Below, in pieces: positions 10,530 to 23,194 of a stretch of 64,000 bases of DNA. Positions within the stretch are counted from its first letter, which is position 1. Each line of letters starts with the position of its first letter. The notes under the pieces are model-generated. The model was not told the DNA's origin and searched no databases. It saw only the letters and a program-made list of their open reading frames with translations. The DNA comes from Erythrobasidium yunnanense (taxonomy: Eukaryota; Basidiomycota; Cystobasidiomycetes; Erythrobasidiales; Erythrobasidiaceae), in assembly GCA_001600175.1 (NCBI GenBank), contig BCJC01000004.1, positions 558,001-622,000 of the forward strand, in the 5' to 3' direction. Made by a program: the position numbers and the translations under genes.

Positions 10530-10986
10530 GGTGAATCAACTGAGACTGAGGATGTTGTAGATGATGTTGGAAGTTGATGCCTCTTCCTTGCGTTTTGCTT
10601 GTCCAAGTTGAAGCTTCTCCCTCTCAACTCGAAGTGATGACAAGGTGGTCGACGGAGGATTAGAATAGAGAGACTAGAAGGGGAAGTGGTGACAGTATTC
10701 AAGTGGGATTGTTACACTGTCTTACAACACTGTATACATCCATGTACACCCTCTGTAACACTTCTGCCTTGAATCCCATCCTGCATTAGACTCGCCTTGC
10801 TCACTTTACGCCTCTCTCTTGCTCTCGCTTGAGTCTGCTCCAAGTCCTATTACATCGCTCTTTAAGGACTCTTTCAACACTGCTTAACACACACCCTTAC
10901 ACATCCATCCATCGTAACACTTTCTGTTTGACCGCTTTTGGTGCTGGCTGTTCCCTTTGTTCCATCGAAAGAACGGCGGCGACACG
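10530..10986. promoter_or_regulatory. Divergent intergenic region between ZWF1 and SSD1
   Basis: This 457-base gap separates two start codons pointing away from each other. It is CT-rich on the SSD1 side, with several acaccctt/aacac repeats around 10720-10930. No coding gene and no certain TATA box were seen. Confidence 0.4.
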
Positions 10987-13900
10987 ATGCCCGCGTCGAC
11001 CAGCGTCTTTGCTGGCGACAACAGCAACAGCAGCAATACGCTCAAAGCACCGACGACACCATCAAAATCTGGATCCAACTCACGCCCAGTCAGCCCCTCC
11101 ATCGCGCTCAACACGACCCCGTCGAGGCAGCAAAGAGTAGGCAGCCCATCAGCCGCGTTCGCCAGCGCTGCGAAAAGACAGGAGAGACAGCAGCAAGCAT
11201 CTAGTATTTCCAGTCCATCTACACCGCAGAGACCTCATTCAAGAGGCAGTCTGAGATCTCCAGTGGGAGCAGCAAACGGCAATCCAGACGCGGCACTCTC
11301 GAGCTTGCAAGAACTCATAAGGACAATGCCTGCCCCATCAGAGTCGCCGAGCCAGCAGAACAGCGCAAGCAACAGCACTTCTACTGCTAGTACTGCAGCA
11401 GCTCCCCCTCCACGACCCCGATCTACATCTGCAGCCTCGTCATCCTCGCTCAACCCAAACGCAGGTGGATTCATGCCTGGCGCGCTATCCTCACTTGGAG
11501 AAGTAGACAACGAGCATCTCATTACTCCAATGGCGTCTTCGTTCGATCTGAACACCCAACAGCCTATCCCATCTGCTGCTGGATCAGGCGGAGGTAACCC
11601 TTTCAACGTGTTTGGTTCGCCCATCTCGACTCCCCAGCACCAGACGGGGGCGCATCACAATCCATACGCTACGAACAGTACAGATTGGCAGAACTACCAT
11701 AATGTATTCAATACGGGCATAGGCAATGCCTCTCCTTCCTCAGGTGGAGCTGCTGGTCTTCCAGGCACAGGAACGCCTGGCAGTGGTGGCGGCAATTCAG
11801 CTGCAGACCAGCAGCAGCAGAACCTACTAGCTGCTGCAGCTGCGATGGGAATGAATCCTCTACAAGCTCAGATGGCTCTCCTGCAGAGTCTGCAGCAACA
11901 GCAGCAGATGGCAGCTGCGAATGCAGGAGGCTTCTCGTCTCCCCAGCACATGCTCCTGCAACAACAGGCGCAAGCTCAACAGCAACAACAGATGCAGCTA
12001 CAAGCTCTGCTAGCTGCTCAAGCTCAGCAGCAGCAACAACAAGCTACGCCAGGCAACAATGCCAATCTCGGTCCTCGATTCGCACAGTCCGGCTCTCAGC
12101 CTGATCTAGCTAGTATTCTAGCTGGTACAGCTTCTCCTAGCAACAACGGAGGCGGCGCTGCCAATTTCATGGCTGAGCAAATGGCGCTTTCAGCACAGTA
12201 TGAAGCGCTTAGACAGCAACAGAATGATCTGCTTCAGCGATTTACAGAGATGCAGATCCAAGCTCAGCAAATGGCCGTAGCTGCTCAGTCTCCTCAACAA
12301 CAGCCCTCTCAGATCTCGCAGAACAACAACACCAATACATCCACTGGATCACCTGCACTCACGAGAGCTGCAGCAGCTGCCAACTTGCCCCAGCCACATA
12401 GAAGAGGCGCTTCGCATTCCGTATCTGCGATTGCGGGACAGGCTTCTACAGGCCCAATGGGCCAATTCGGCTCGATGGGTCAATTCGCACTCCCTTCGCA
12501 GAACAGTACAAACTCCCCTTCCTCCGTCTCCAATAACAACGGCAGTAATTTACCTAAAGGACATGGACGAAGACACAGTGTCAATGTATCTCGTCGGGAT
12601 CCTCCGAACTTGAATACGTCCTTCTCGTTCCCTGCTGGGAACAACAACCCTACTCAGCAATTCGGTGGACATGGAGGGAATAACAATCAGTCCATCGGTG
12701 GAAATGCAGAAATGGCAGCGTTCATGGCTGCTGTTAATGATTCGGGCCCCCTGGACCCGAGTGAGAACCCGCATGTCGGAAGAGCGTATGGACATGGAAG
12801 AAGAGAGTCGAGAGGATCGATTGGAAGTCTTGCTGGATGGGGATCAAGTGGGTTGCCGGTAGTCTTTGTCCTACATGTTGAGCTTGCTGACTTTGGTGTG
12901 GAACGATACAGACTCCAATATCGTCACGCAATCCTCTGTGCCCATCGGCCAGACGAACGTTACAGACCTCGCACAAGCCCAAGCTCAGCTCCAGCAGCTC
13001 TCCCAGTTCCGAGCTTCAGCAGGCCACTCCCGCGTGCCCTCATTCGGGATCCAGCAACTCGGCAACCAAGCACAGCAAGGTGGAGGAAACAACCAACAGC
13101 AAAGGAAATCACTCTTTGCGCCGTACTTGCCAGCTGCGTCGATCCCGCCTCTATTACAGACGGGTAAATTGGTCATTGGTGTATTGAGAGTCAATAAGAG
13201 GAACAGATCGGACGCGTATGTCGCTACTGATGTACTGGATGCAGATGTCTTCAGTAAGTCCTCTCCCCTTCCGAAATGTACATGTATGAGCTGATTGATC
13301 GGGTTCAAAGTTTGCGGATCCAAAGACCGCAACAGAGCTCTGGAGGGCGACGTCGTAGCTGTTGAGCTACTCGACGTCGACGAAGTATGGGGCACGAAGA
13401 AAGAGAAAGAAGAGAAGAAGCGCAAGAAGGAAGAATCCACGTCTTACGACCCCCGCTTCTCCCAAGCTCTACGCAAACAGGACAAGAAGAAAGATGATGT
13501 GGAAGTTGAAGGACAGGGTCTGCAGTTGTTCGAAGATGAAGAAGTTACGGATGATTCAAAGCCCACTTATGCGGGACATGTAGTGGCCGTCGTGGAGAGA
13601 CAGGCCGGTCAACTCTTTGCGGGTACTCTCGGTATCCTGAGACCTTCGAGCGCCGCTACCAAGGAGAAGCAGGGTAAGTCATCGCTCTTTCTTACACCCT
13701 CGAGACTGTCAAGCTAAGAGAACTGTATTCTGCAGACGCCGAACGCCGTGAGCGAGATGGCATCGATGTCCGCGGCTCCGACAATCACTCGTCTTTCCGA
13801 CCCAAGATCATCTGGTTCAAGCCAATTGACAAGCGCGTTCCCCTCGTTGCGATCCCAGCCGACCAAGCGCCTCAAGGTTTCCTAGACTCTCCAGACGGAT

Positions 13901-16156
13901 ACAACTCTACGCTCTTCGTGGCTTGTATCAAGAGATGGCCTATTACGTCGCTGCATCCATTTGGATCGCTTGTCGAGGAACTTGGGGAGATCGGAAATCT
14001 GGAAGCGGAGACGAATGCTCTGCTTAAAGACTGTGGTTTCACAGATGAGACGTGAGTCGGTTCTCATTCGCGAGCAATGTATGTAGCTAAAATGGACGAT
14101 TGCCAGCTTCTCCGAGAACGTCGCCAAGTGCCTACCGCCCGTCCCTTGGTCAATCCCTCAGACGGAAATCGAAGCAAGAAAAGACTTCAGACAGTGCAGA
14201 GTCTTTACTATCGATCCTGAGACTGCAAGAGATTTAGACGATGCTTTGCATATCAACAAATTGGACGACGGGACTTTCGAAGTCGGTGTCCACATTGCTG
14301 ATGTCTCCCACTTCGTCAAGCCAAAGTGAGTCTCGCATGCACCGATGTTGAAGAGGCACTGAATGGTCTATGTTCCGAAGCACCGCACTTGATCGTGAAG
14401 CAAAGCGACGAGCAACTACCGTCTACCTAGTCCAGCGAGCCTCTCCCATGCTTCCACAAACGCTCTGCGAGAGCCTTTGCTCCCTTCAGCCCGGAGAAGA
14501 CAGACTCAGTTTCTCATCCGTCTTCAAGATGACCAAAGAAGGACGAGTCCTCTCTACTTGGTTTGGCAAATCAGTCATCAAGTCGGCTGCTAAGCTGGCT
14601 TATGCAAATGCGCAAGATGCTATTGAAGGAAAGAAGATCCCAGAACATGTCACGATCTACGATGATCATGATCCAGATGGAATCGCTGAGGACATCAAGG
14701 AGCTCGATGTGCGTCGCCATATATTGAGGAGGTTCAAGATGATTGCTGATGTATTACACAGGCCCTGGCTAAGCAAATGCGAGCACGTCGCTTCGAGAAT
14801 GGCTCGCTCCGTATCGACAACGTCAAACTGTCCTTCTCGCTCGACGCAGAAGGTCGCCCAGACGACTGCAAGGTCTACGACCGCCAGGACTCCCACTCTC
14901 TCATCGAAGAATTCATGCTTCTGGCCAACCAAGCTGTAGCAAAGAAGATCGCTTCTGCTCTACCTGAACAAGCCTTCCTGCGCCGACACGAAGCTCCTAT
15001 CGCCAGACGCCTCGAAGGCTTCGAGAAGCGAGCTGCTCGACTAGGCTACGAGATGGACATCGGCTCAGCCGGCTCCCTGATGACATCCTTCCAAAAACTA
15101 GGCAAAGATGATCCAGAGATGGTCTTGAGAATGCTGGCTACAAAGTCTATGCTTCAAGCTAAATATATCTGCTCTGGAATGTTCGATATTGCTCAATACC
15201 ACCATTATGCACTCAACGTGCCTATCTACACGCACTTCACCTCGCCAATCAGAAGGTACGCCGATGTTATTGTGCACAGACAGCTCGAGGCTGCTCTGAC
15301 GGACAGTGAGCAATACTCTATGCCTGGTAGACATTACATGTGCTAATCCTTGATGCAGACCCCGAAGGCCGCTTCACAGTCGACTCAGAATCAGTCAGCA
15401 AGATCGCCCAGCATTGCAACACGAAGAAAGCAGCTGCCAAACTCGCTCAAGAGGCTTCTCAGCATCTCTACCTGTGCACACTCATCTCGGACCTTACCCA
15501 GAAGTATGGACCTGTTCGAAGACAGGCTTCCGTTGTTTCCGTGCTCGATCAGGCTTTCGATGTCGTCGTTTCCGACTTTGGTATCGAGAAGCGTGTCCAT
15601 GTGGATCAGATGCCAATCGAGGTAAGTCGTGCATCGTTTCAATGTGCTATGTCATCGCTGACTCGGCCTGCAGAATCACGTTCATGATGAGCGATTTAAC
15701 GTTCTTCAACTATACTGGAAGAAGGGTGTCGATGTCATCAAGTTCCTCGCCGAGAACAGTGGAGATCCCCATTTGCAGCGAATCAAGGAGACAGCCGAGC
15801 AGCACGCTCGACTGATGGAGGCTTCTTCACGTTCAAACGATGCCGAAAAGGCGCTCTTCGAGGATGACGACGAGGACTCATCTGCGGCTCAAGTACCTGA
15901 AGTCGCCAATGCATCTGCATCAAAACAGAAGCAGAAGAGCTTGAAGAAGGAGGCCCCTGTCTTCGAAGGCGTCGAGGAGAACGCTTCTGGACATTGTGTA
16001 CAGACTGTCAAGGAGCTGCAGACGGTCCCAGTCATCGTCTCTGCGGATCTGACTGTCTGCCCGCCCGTCATTAAGTGAGTCTACCCGCATCCATTGTGAG
16101 CTTGCTTGAGCTGATATCTCCGCTGTAGGGTCTTTGCGGTCAATCCTTTCGCATAA
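10987..16156 (+). CDS. SSD1: SSD1/Dis3L2-family RNA-binding RNB-domain protein
   Basis: Ten exons (10987-12847, 12912-13253, 13311-13673, 13736-14051, 14107-14325, 14381-14708, 14762-15326, 15359-15621, 15674-16074, 16129-16156) sum to 1561 residues in frame. The N-terminal 600 residues are low complexity, rich in Ser, Asn, Gly and poly-Gln. They hold two H-x-R-R-x-S sites (HGRRHS 526-531, HGRRES 603-608), the Cbk1/NDR-kinase consensus, and an FSFP docking-type motif at 546-549. Next come cold-shock-like domains ([37 protein letters not shown]) and the RNB domain with [14 protein letters not shown]. Family role: binding mRNAs for cell-wall and polarity proteins. In the RNB domain Asp 997, 1003, 1005 and 1006 keep the RNase II spacing, so nuclease activity is possible. 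Intron 7 is only 32 bases. Confidence 0.93.
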
Positions 16157-16705
16157 GTATGGTCCAGGCGGAAGTAGATGGCGTCTAATGGGTTTTCGAT
16201 GAGGAGACTTCAGTGGATTATTTAGAAAAGAAAGGACCGAAAAGGAAAACAAAAGAAAAACAAGAAGTCCCTAAGTCAGCAAAACGCAAATTCTCTTATT
16301 TCTCTTCACTGTATCATAGATAACTTACAGGTAATGCACTTCTGTAAGCCAATCGATGCGAGGTTTGCGCTCAGCCATCTTCACTGCTGGAAGCGGGAGG
16401 CTGAGTTCACAGGCTCGACGGCTCCTTTACGCCTGACTGCTTACCTAGTGCAGCGTCTAGTCAGTAGAGCCCCGAGGGTTCTCATCAATCGACGCGAGTG
16501 ACGAGTCAGACTCTCGCCCAGAGATCAGAGGGATAGAAGGAGGAATTTCTCGAAAGCAGATACAGCAGCTCTATGCTCCGTGCTGGACTTGGCCACATCG
16601 TAAATATAAACATTCGCAGATAACATGTTTCGTTTGCGGATGTAAGTCTCGCTGGAACAGTCTGCAGACTTGTGTCCGCCCTCTCTTAGTTACTGATATT
16701 TCCTG
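16157..16705. other. Intergenic between SSD1 and the F-box array
   Basis: Convergent 3' ends: SSD1 stops at 16156 and the first F-box gene (minus strand) stops at 16706. An A-rich tract follows SSD1 (about 16205-16265). No gene or RNA recognised. Confidence 0.4.
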
Positions 16706-19102
16706 TCAGTTTTTTATTGCTGAGACTGCAGCATTTGGTATCATTTTCAGGCCTTCTATCTCGAATGCGTCATTTGGACCGATCCAGCCACGGTCTCCTG
16801 TGTGACCATATCGCCAGGGAAGATCGCGCACTGCTCTAAAATGCTCCAGCTGATTTGGCCGGGGGTGTCAGCCGCGGCATTTTCCGAGAAAGGCGTTCTG
16901 CGACTCACCACAGCTGAGATACCTTGGAATTTGGCTTCATGGCATGAACGAGCTTCGCAGACTTTGCAGACGAATGTTAGATCAGCAGCGAGATCATCGA
17001 GGTCTGCTCGGGTGACGGCGTCGGTTCTTCCAACGCCGTGATCCTTCAGGAGGTTCCATACGCGCTGCATATCTGAGGAGCCCTCTTTCGACGCTCGCAG
17101 GTGCGAGAACGTTCGGATGGGCACTCTTGCCAAATGGCCTGAAAGCAGAGGTCCGCCTATCTCTCTTGCCATTTGCTGAGCGAAGACCTTGCTTGCATAG
17201 TTGCCTCCCAAGTCTGCATAGGTTAGACTGGGTAATCGCCTTTCGCCTGTACAAGTATGTTCTGAATACGTTGCTTGGAGCGGACCGAACACTTGCCAGC
17301 ACAGAGTGCATGTAACCATGGCAGTCGGATCTCGGAGGCAAGAGACAGCCTCTGTCATGCTTATATTTGTTTCGACCTCGCTCAGACGGCCGGCAAGCTC
17401 GATGAGCCTCTGCTCGCAGTATTCCTGAAGGTCACGTAGTACATTGCTCTTCAGCGCGTCGTAGTCTCGATGACCTGGGTGAAAAACGCTGTAGGCATGC
17501 GTGGGCTTTGGAAGCCCCATTTGCTTTAGGAACGAGAGCGTGGGCAGCTGTAGGAATTCGTAGAGGGTAGGCATGATCGTGCAGTTTGAGTGTTTCGAGT
17601 TTTGCATATAAAGTTTGATGAAGGGATCCCAGTATGGCCTAAAAGATGCTCGATCATCGATGGCTGAGAGGCTGAAGACATCGGTAAACTCCTTTCGTAT
17701 AGCTGCGCTCTTCTGGGCTGCAGGCAGGATCTGAGCCCGTATCTGAGACCAGTCAGCAGCCTCAAGCGGCAGTTGAAGCCTTGTCTGTCGGCGCAGTCGA
17801 ATCAGCTCTCAGACGTCTGTCTGGCCTCATATGCGATGATTCGGCTGACCAGAAAAGCCTGTACGCAAGATGACGATTTCAGCGCGCTGATGATGTCGCT
17901 TGGTACCAAAGTGGGATCTTCTTTCGCGCTCCGCCTTAAGATACTGTCACAACTTGCTGTCAGGATAGTGCCTATAGTTCTGATAGGATGGCCTCCTCAC
18001 TCTTCCTGGACTGTTTGGTCAAGTAGACCTTTCCAGATTTGATATTGTTTGATGCGTTGTGATCGTCTAGCCGTCATATATGCGGAGTAATTTTCTCGCC
18101 AACGAGGCAGTCCGCGAAGGAATGCCAACATGTCCTGCTTCTCCTGTTGCAGCTCCCTCAGGATCTGGACTGAGGCAGCGCTTTTGAACTTAACCTTCAC
18201 TGCGATATCTTGGAATTTGGAGAGGAAGGCTTCACATTCGACAAGGTTGTAGGTGCCTAGAATAGTGCAGCGATTCTGCAGCCATCAGACCGAGTTCTGG
18301 ACACAGGGCTTGTACCCGTGACTTACCCATGGTCGTGACAGGCAAAGCTTTCCAGAAGACCTTGTGAAGCTTCTTTCCTTCCCATGACTTCTTAAGCAAT
18401 CTCAGGGTGATCACTGTAGTTTTGTCGCAGTCCTTACACCTGTTCTGATAACCTTCCGTGGTGTATACGCAGCGTACCGCTTTCGGTATATCACCACAGA
18501 CCTAGCTGATACGTCAGCAGAAGTCCAGCTTGGAGAGAAATTCGGCCTACAATGCACTTTTGAGAGAAGAGTATCTTCGCATGGCAGAAAGGCGTGATCT
18601 TCCTCGGGCATGCCGGGGCTTCGTACAGGGCCTTTCCAGTCTCGTTTGAGTATCGCGAGTTGACCAGCGCAGTCTGCCAGATCTGCTTGCTCCTCTTCGA
18701 TGCGAGCCAGTCGTTGAAACTAGGTCAATGTCAGGCGGGTTCTGGTAGGCCGGAGCACAGCAAAGCATACTCCTTGCAGATGTATGAGCAGAACAGCAGA
18801 TCAAGGAGGTCGACGAAAGAGAGGATCTGTAGAGTCCGTTAGCCCGGTGCCGGCACTTGAGGTCATGCTTCTTGCGCACTTCTTGCAGTGTCTCGACAGG
18901 AAGCTGAAGTAGCTTTGAATCTTGACGTGTACGAGGTCGTGGAGCTTCATTTGGCGCTGACGATGACCGTCTGCGCGCATCTACAGCTCTTGACGCGTCA
19001 AAAACGTCAAGTCCCGCAGCTCAGGCGACAGGACTGACCAGCTTGTGAGGAACTGGATGAAGATGCAGGCAATGCGCCCGTCTGGCTGCGCGTAGTGACC
19101 AT
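16706..19102 (-). CDS. F-box/zinc-finger protein, array unit 1
   Basis: ATG at 19102 starts MVTTRSQTGALPASSSS. An intron then leads to RTRQDSKLLQLPVETLQE, the start of the F-box; after a further intron comes ILSFVDLLDLLFCSYICKD. Downstream exons give FNDWLASKRSKQIWQTA, a Cys segment VRCVYTTEGYQNRCKDC, then from about 17770 a long exon reading LQLPLEAADWSQIR, with the finger CTLCWQVF..HTC and LTFVCKVC. The last exon, after an intron near 16865, ends in FEIEGLKMIPNAAVSAIKN. The exon joins between 18000 and 17770 are less sure. By family, F-box proteins bind Skp1 and bring targets to an SCF ubiquitin ligase; that is inferred here. It is the most diverged complete member, with a different tail. 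Confidence 0.7.
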
Positions 19103-19395
19103 CTGGACGTGCTCAGTCGGCGAAAGCGGACATGGTCGTCGGAAGAGAAGCTGGGTCTGTGTCAATTGGCTGTATTTATATAACAGAATAAGATAGGAAA
19201 TTACTATATGCAGTCGAGATAAGCGTCTTCCTTCCTCAATTGCTGTTGAGTCATTTGGTTGATCCTCCTTCGGTTTCTCCCAGATCCCTGTCATCTGTGG
19301 TTTGTGACGATGTAGAGAGATGCTCGATCCTGCAGGGAGACTCCATCTGTCCGTCCTGTTCCAGTATGGCCGGCTTCAGTAGCTGGCTGCGGCTC
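19103..19395. other. Spacer between array units 1 and 2
   Basis: About 290 bases between the unit 1 start and the unit 2 stop. No gene seen. Includes an AT-rich stretch (19150-19200) that may serve as the unit 1 promoter. Confidence 0.35.
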
Positions 19396-20474
19396 CTAGT
19401 ACCAGTCGAGAAGAGCTTGCAAAAAGGAGTCCAACTCGTGCTTGTCTCGACGCAACTGGTCGACAAACCTTGTCATTGCAGCTGGTTCGTAGCAGACTTT
19501 GACTTTATGGGACTGCCATTTGGCAAAGAAAGCCTTGCTCATACCGAGATCGTAGACTAAGGCATCTTTTGGAGGGTTACGATCTGTTCAAAATTTTTAG
19601 CGGTATGCTCGTATGCCCTTGAATGATTATTGGCTTACTGAACACTCTGTGAAATAGTCCAAGTGGAAGTACTTCCCAAAAGGCATTGGGAAGGACGGTG
19701 CTCTTCCATAGTTCTTCCAGCTTTCTCCTCGACACTATGTTGCGGGAGCTGCATGTCTGCCAATAGCAAGCTTTGCACATCCGGGATCCGGCTGTCGTCA
19801 GGGTGTGCGGTACAGAGGGCCAGAGCCAGAGCTTTCGACAGATCTAGGCGCATATATAAGCACAGAGGAGATCCTTTTAGAATCGAGACTTACACTGCAC
19901 AATGTGTCCTGGAGAAATAACAGCCGTGCATGGTAAAAGGCAGGCATGGATTTTGGACAAGGAGGCGTCACATGGGTCGTGACTGTAGTGGCGTTCTCAA
20001 CCACACTGCGTTCGATGATTTCATGAGACGGGGTGTTGCTTAGTGCAGACCGCCAAATTCCTTTGCTTGTCTTGGACGTGAGCCGGTCATTGAGCCTATA
20101 CTGCGACATCAAACCCTGCCACAGATACGTAGCAGAATTTCCTCACTGTTTGCAGCAATAGGACAGCTGGAGTAGACCAAGCAGCTCTGCGCGCGAACAG
20201 ATCTTGCAGCGGGGTTGGTCAGTCAAGGCTCGAGCGACGCAGGAGCAGTCCCGCACTTCATGTAAGACTTCCGGTGGTAGCTTCAGAAGAGCCGAGTTTT
20301 GCTGAGGACGAGTCCATACGGCTGTCTTCGCTGGAGGTGCTGTCCTCCGGCGCTCTGGAATGAGGAGTTGTCAACAGGCCGGATAATCTGACATAGGTTC
20401 GCAGGCTGACTAGCTGGAGGTTTGCTGGTTGTAGAAGCAGGCAGAGAGCCTGTCTTGCTGCGGGTGATGGGCAT
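19396..20474 (-). CDS. F-box/zinc-finger protein, array unit 2, C-terminally truncated
   Basis: ATG at 20474 begins MPITRSKTGSLPASTTSKPPA. A 56-base intron (GTCAGC..TTCCAG) leads to RRTAPPAKTAVW and the F-box start LLKLPPEVLHE, and another intron to ICSRAELLGLLQLSYCCKQ. Then come LNDRLTSKTSKGIWRSA, a Cys-rich exon with MCKACYWQTC, and VYDLGMSKAFFAKWQ. The frame stops at 19396-19398, at the point where complete members continue into their helical middle. The whole C-terminal half (C2HC finger, LTFVC motif, basic tail) is absent from the DNA, because unit 1 begins about 290 bases on. It may be a short F-box protein or a decaying copy. Exon joins 3-5 are tentative. Confidence 0.55.
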
Positions 20475-20749
20475 TCCTTGCGGAATCTTGGCTTAAGATC
20501 CGAGAATGAGAAGGGAGAAGAGCAGTAAGTATATGTTCGACGGCGGATTATCAGCAATGTCGACAGATGTCGCAGTAAGCTCGAGGCAAAGCACACCGCA
20601 AGTCATTGCAGACGAGAGCAACGGCAAGGCTGGGAGGTCTCGATTTTGTAGCAGTAAGCATTGTTCGATTGCAGTAATTCCTGCTACTCTCGACCTGTAG
20701 CATGCACCTTTCTGTATCATGATCCACCTCCGCGACTTGCGTATCATCC

Positions 20750-23194
20750 TCACTCCAGTTCAGCATAATTGACCATCTTTGCGCCTCTTCGCTTGATCGG
20801 TACCTTTCCTTCAATGGAGAATCGTTCATGGGTACGTCTCTTCTCGTCGTCACCGCGTACATAGTGGTAGCCCTGGCGAGAGCGTTTCAGATGCCTCAGC
20901 TGTCAAAAGCCAGCAGACCAATCAGTATCGCTGGAAGTGTGGAACTATGCATCACTTACCAACTCCTGTACACCCTCGAGTACACCGTTATCATGTCTAT
21001 CGCAGCTCCGGCAGGTCTCACAAACGAATGTTAGTCCTCCTGCAGCAGCTTCGAATGTTTTCTGGGTGATAGGCTCCCGGACTTTGATACCGCATGATTC
21101 GAGTAGACTCAATATGCGATTGACGTCTGATGAGCTGTCCTTGTCTAGGTGTATAGTCGATAGCGTTCTGATGGGCACCATTGTCTCTGATATATCCCTC
21201 TGCTCCATATCCATCTCCCCTTCGTGTTTGACTCTGAAGATATCGCTTGCGTAGTACTCTCCTATCTCTGTATGATCGAGATCAGGTAATACTGTTTCGT
21301 GCGTGCAGCTGTGCGAACTAGAGAAGACTCCGATTCCCCTGAAAGAGCGTCCGCACTTCTTACAGTCAAAGATCGCGCTTGGATGAGCGAGGCGGGCGAT
21401 GCTAGCTTGGACATCCTTACGCTTGCCTCCAACCATATTCGCCAGCTTCATAAGCCTTTCTTCGGAATATTTGGCGAGGTCCGTGCCAATGGAGTGCTGC
21501 AGGGTATGATGATAACTGCTGTCTTCATCAAAGTACCCCTTTACGGATTCGGGCGTTTCTAAATGCTCGGTCCGCAACTGATCGAGGGCTGGAAACATGG
21601 AAAATTCGTACAGCGTTGGTGCTATCACGTGGTCAGGTCTTTCAGACAAAGCTCTGGAAGCAGTGATAAAGCTGAGCCAGACAGGTCGCAGAGCCTGTCG
21701 AAAAGCGATAGATTGTGGGTTGAAGATGGCCGTATATTCTTCTCGCGTCTGCTTGATCTTCAAACTCGCTTCGAGCACAGAGTCTTGTAGAAGTTCCCAA
21801 TCAGGTGTGGTAAGAAGATGATCGAGTTCGACCTTGTGGTGACCCTTTGAGAATGTTTATTCGCATCAACGCTAAACAAACAGAACTTACAAGCTTTCCC
21901 ATCGATTTTATCGCTGAAAGTATGTCATATTTCTGGAGTTGAGGCGAGTGGGCTAGACTGCGCTTGCAAAGTCTGAATGGAAAAGATCAGCCGGCACAAC
22001 CGTCTCAAGCTATGGTTCTGACATACTCGGCGTGATTGTGCTTGTTCAGCAGCTTCTGTTTCTTTCCAACATCATCAAAGTCGTTATATCGCCTTCTTCG
22101 GCTAGCTCGCTTCCAGATATCAGCCCAGCGCGGCAGACTTCTAAGAAAAGCCCGAAGGCTCTCTTGATCCAGACACGCAGTCTCGATGAATTGAGTCGTT
22201 GCAGCAGACTCGTAGCCAACTTTCGCCTCATAGGCTTGATATTTAGCTAGGAAGGCCTCGCTTGCATCAAGCTCATAAGCTAATGCAGATGCTCCTGGAG
22301 GACCAGCTGTCGAAATCGAGAGATCAGGAAAGCTGAGATAGTCTACTAGCAGAAAACTCACAACCCCAGTGCTGCGTCGCCCCGGAAGGTATCGCTTGGA
22401 AGAACCCGTTTGGTAGCACCTCCTCCTTCCAAAGGTTCTTCAAGTACGTTCGAGAGACTAGCACGCCCTTCTTGCACCTTACACACATTTTCTGCAACCC
22501 AGCCGTGGTGTATACGCAACGAACAGACACATGCTCCCTGCCGCAGGCCTGTAGTCTTTGTCAGTCTGGGGAGATTCGCAGAGGCTTGAAAAGCACGCAC
22601 AGCACATCCTTTATCGAAGAGCAATCTGGCGTAATGGAAGGAGGGCAAAGTTTCTGGACGCTTGGGCATCGGGAGAGGATCCTCATCTGGCCGGTCGTAC
22701 CAATGGTACGGACCTGTGCATCGGCAGCGTTCGTCCATGTTGCATCTTGCGACGTCCCAGAGCAGCTTGCTGCGTTTCGAAGTAAGCCAGTCATTTAGGC
22801 TAGACGAACTCAGTCAGCATTCATAGCAGGCCAGGGATAATAAAGCAGCATACTCTCGGCATGTATAGGACCAGAATAGAAGCTCTATTGAGTCGTTGTA
22901 CGAAAGGATCTTTGGCGGAGTAGTCAAAAGCATTCAACGCCCGACAATGCTTGCCGGCCAGCTGACCTCATGCAAGATGTCCAGAGGCAGCTGCAGCAAC
23001 TTCGACTCTTGACGAATGCCAGATCTTGCTTTGATAGTTCTTCTTGCTGTCTTCGGCATCTCGACGTCTGATAGTCCGCGTGAGCTGACGCCTGAACCGC
23101 ATGCGACAGGCATACCAAAGGTCGCAGCATCTTGCTTTGCTTTGTCTTTTGCAGCGACAGGCAGCGAGCCTGTTTTGCTACGTGTAGTGACCAT
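20750..23194 (-). CDS. F-box/zinc-finger protein, array unit 3
   Basis: ATG at 23194 begins MVTTRSKTGSLPVAAKDKAK; the first exon runs on to RQESKLLQLPLDILHE. An intron is followed by ILSYNDSIELLFWSYTCRE, then LNDWLTSKRSKLLWDVA, the Cys exon with VRCVYTTAGLQKMCVRC, and the middle exon ALAYELDASEAFLAKYQAYE. A long exon (about 21780-20945) has TLYEFSMFPALDQL, the finger CKKCGRSF..HSC, then LTFVCETC. The final exon, after an intron ending near 20900, reads LRHLKRSRQGYHY, then FSIEGKVPIKRRG and stops at 20750. All modules are present, so it looks whole. Role as an SCF adaptor is inferred from the F-box only. Confidence 0.7.

Noticed and set aside
11800-12300. CAG/CAA-rich tract as a microsatellite or repeat element
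   Set aside because: It is the in-frame poly-Gln/Ala part of the SSD1 N-terminus with mixed codons, a normal low-complexity tail.
12859-12952. Alternative 94-base intron 1 in SSD1 (CCG|GTAGTC..GGCCAG|ACG)
   Set aside because: Also in phase, but the 64-base GTGGGT..ACAG intron fits the usual size here and keeps [13 protein letters not shown]; kept only as an alternative.
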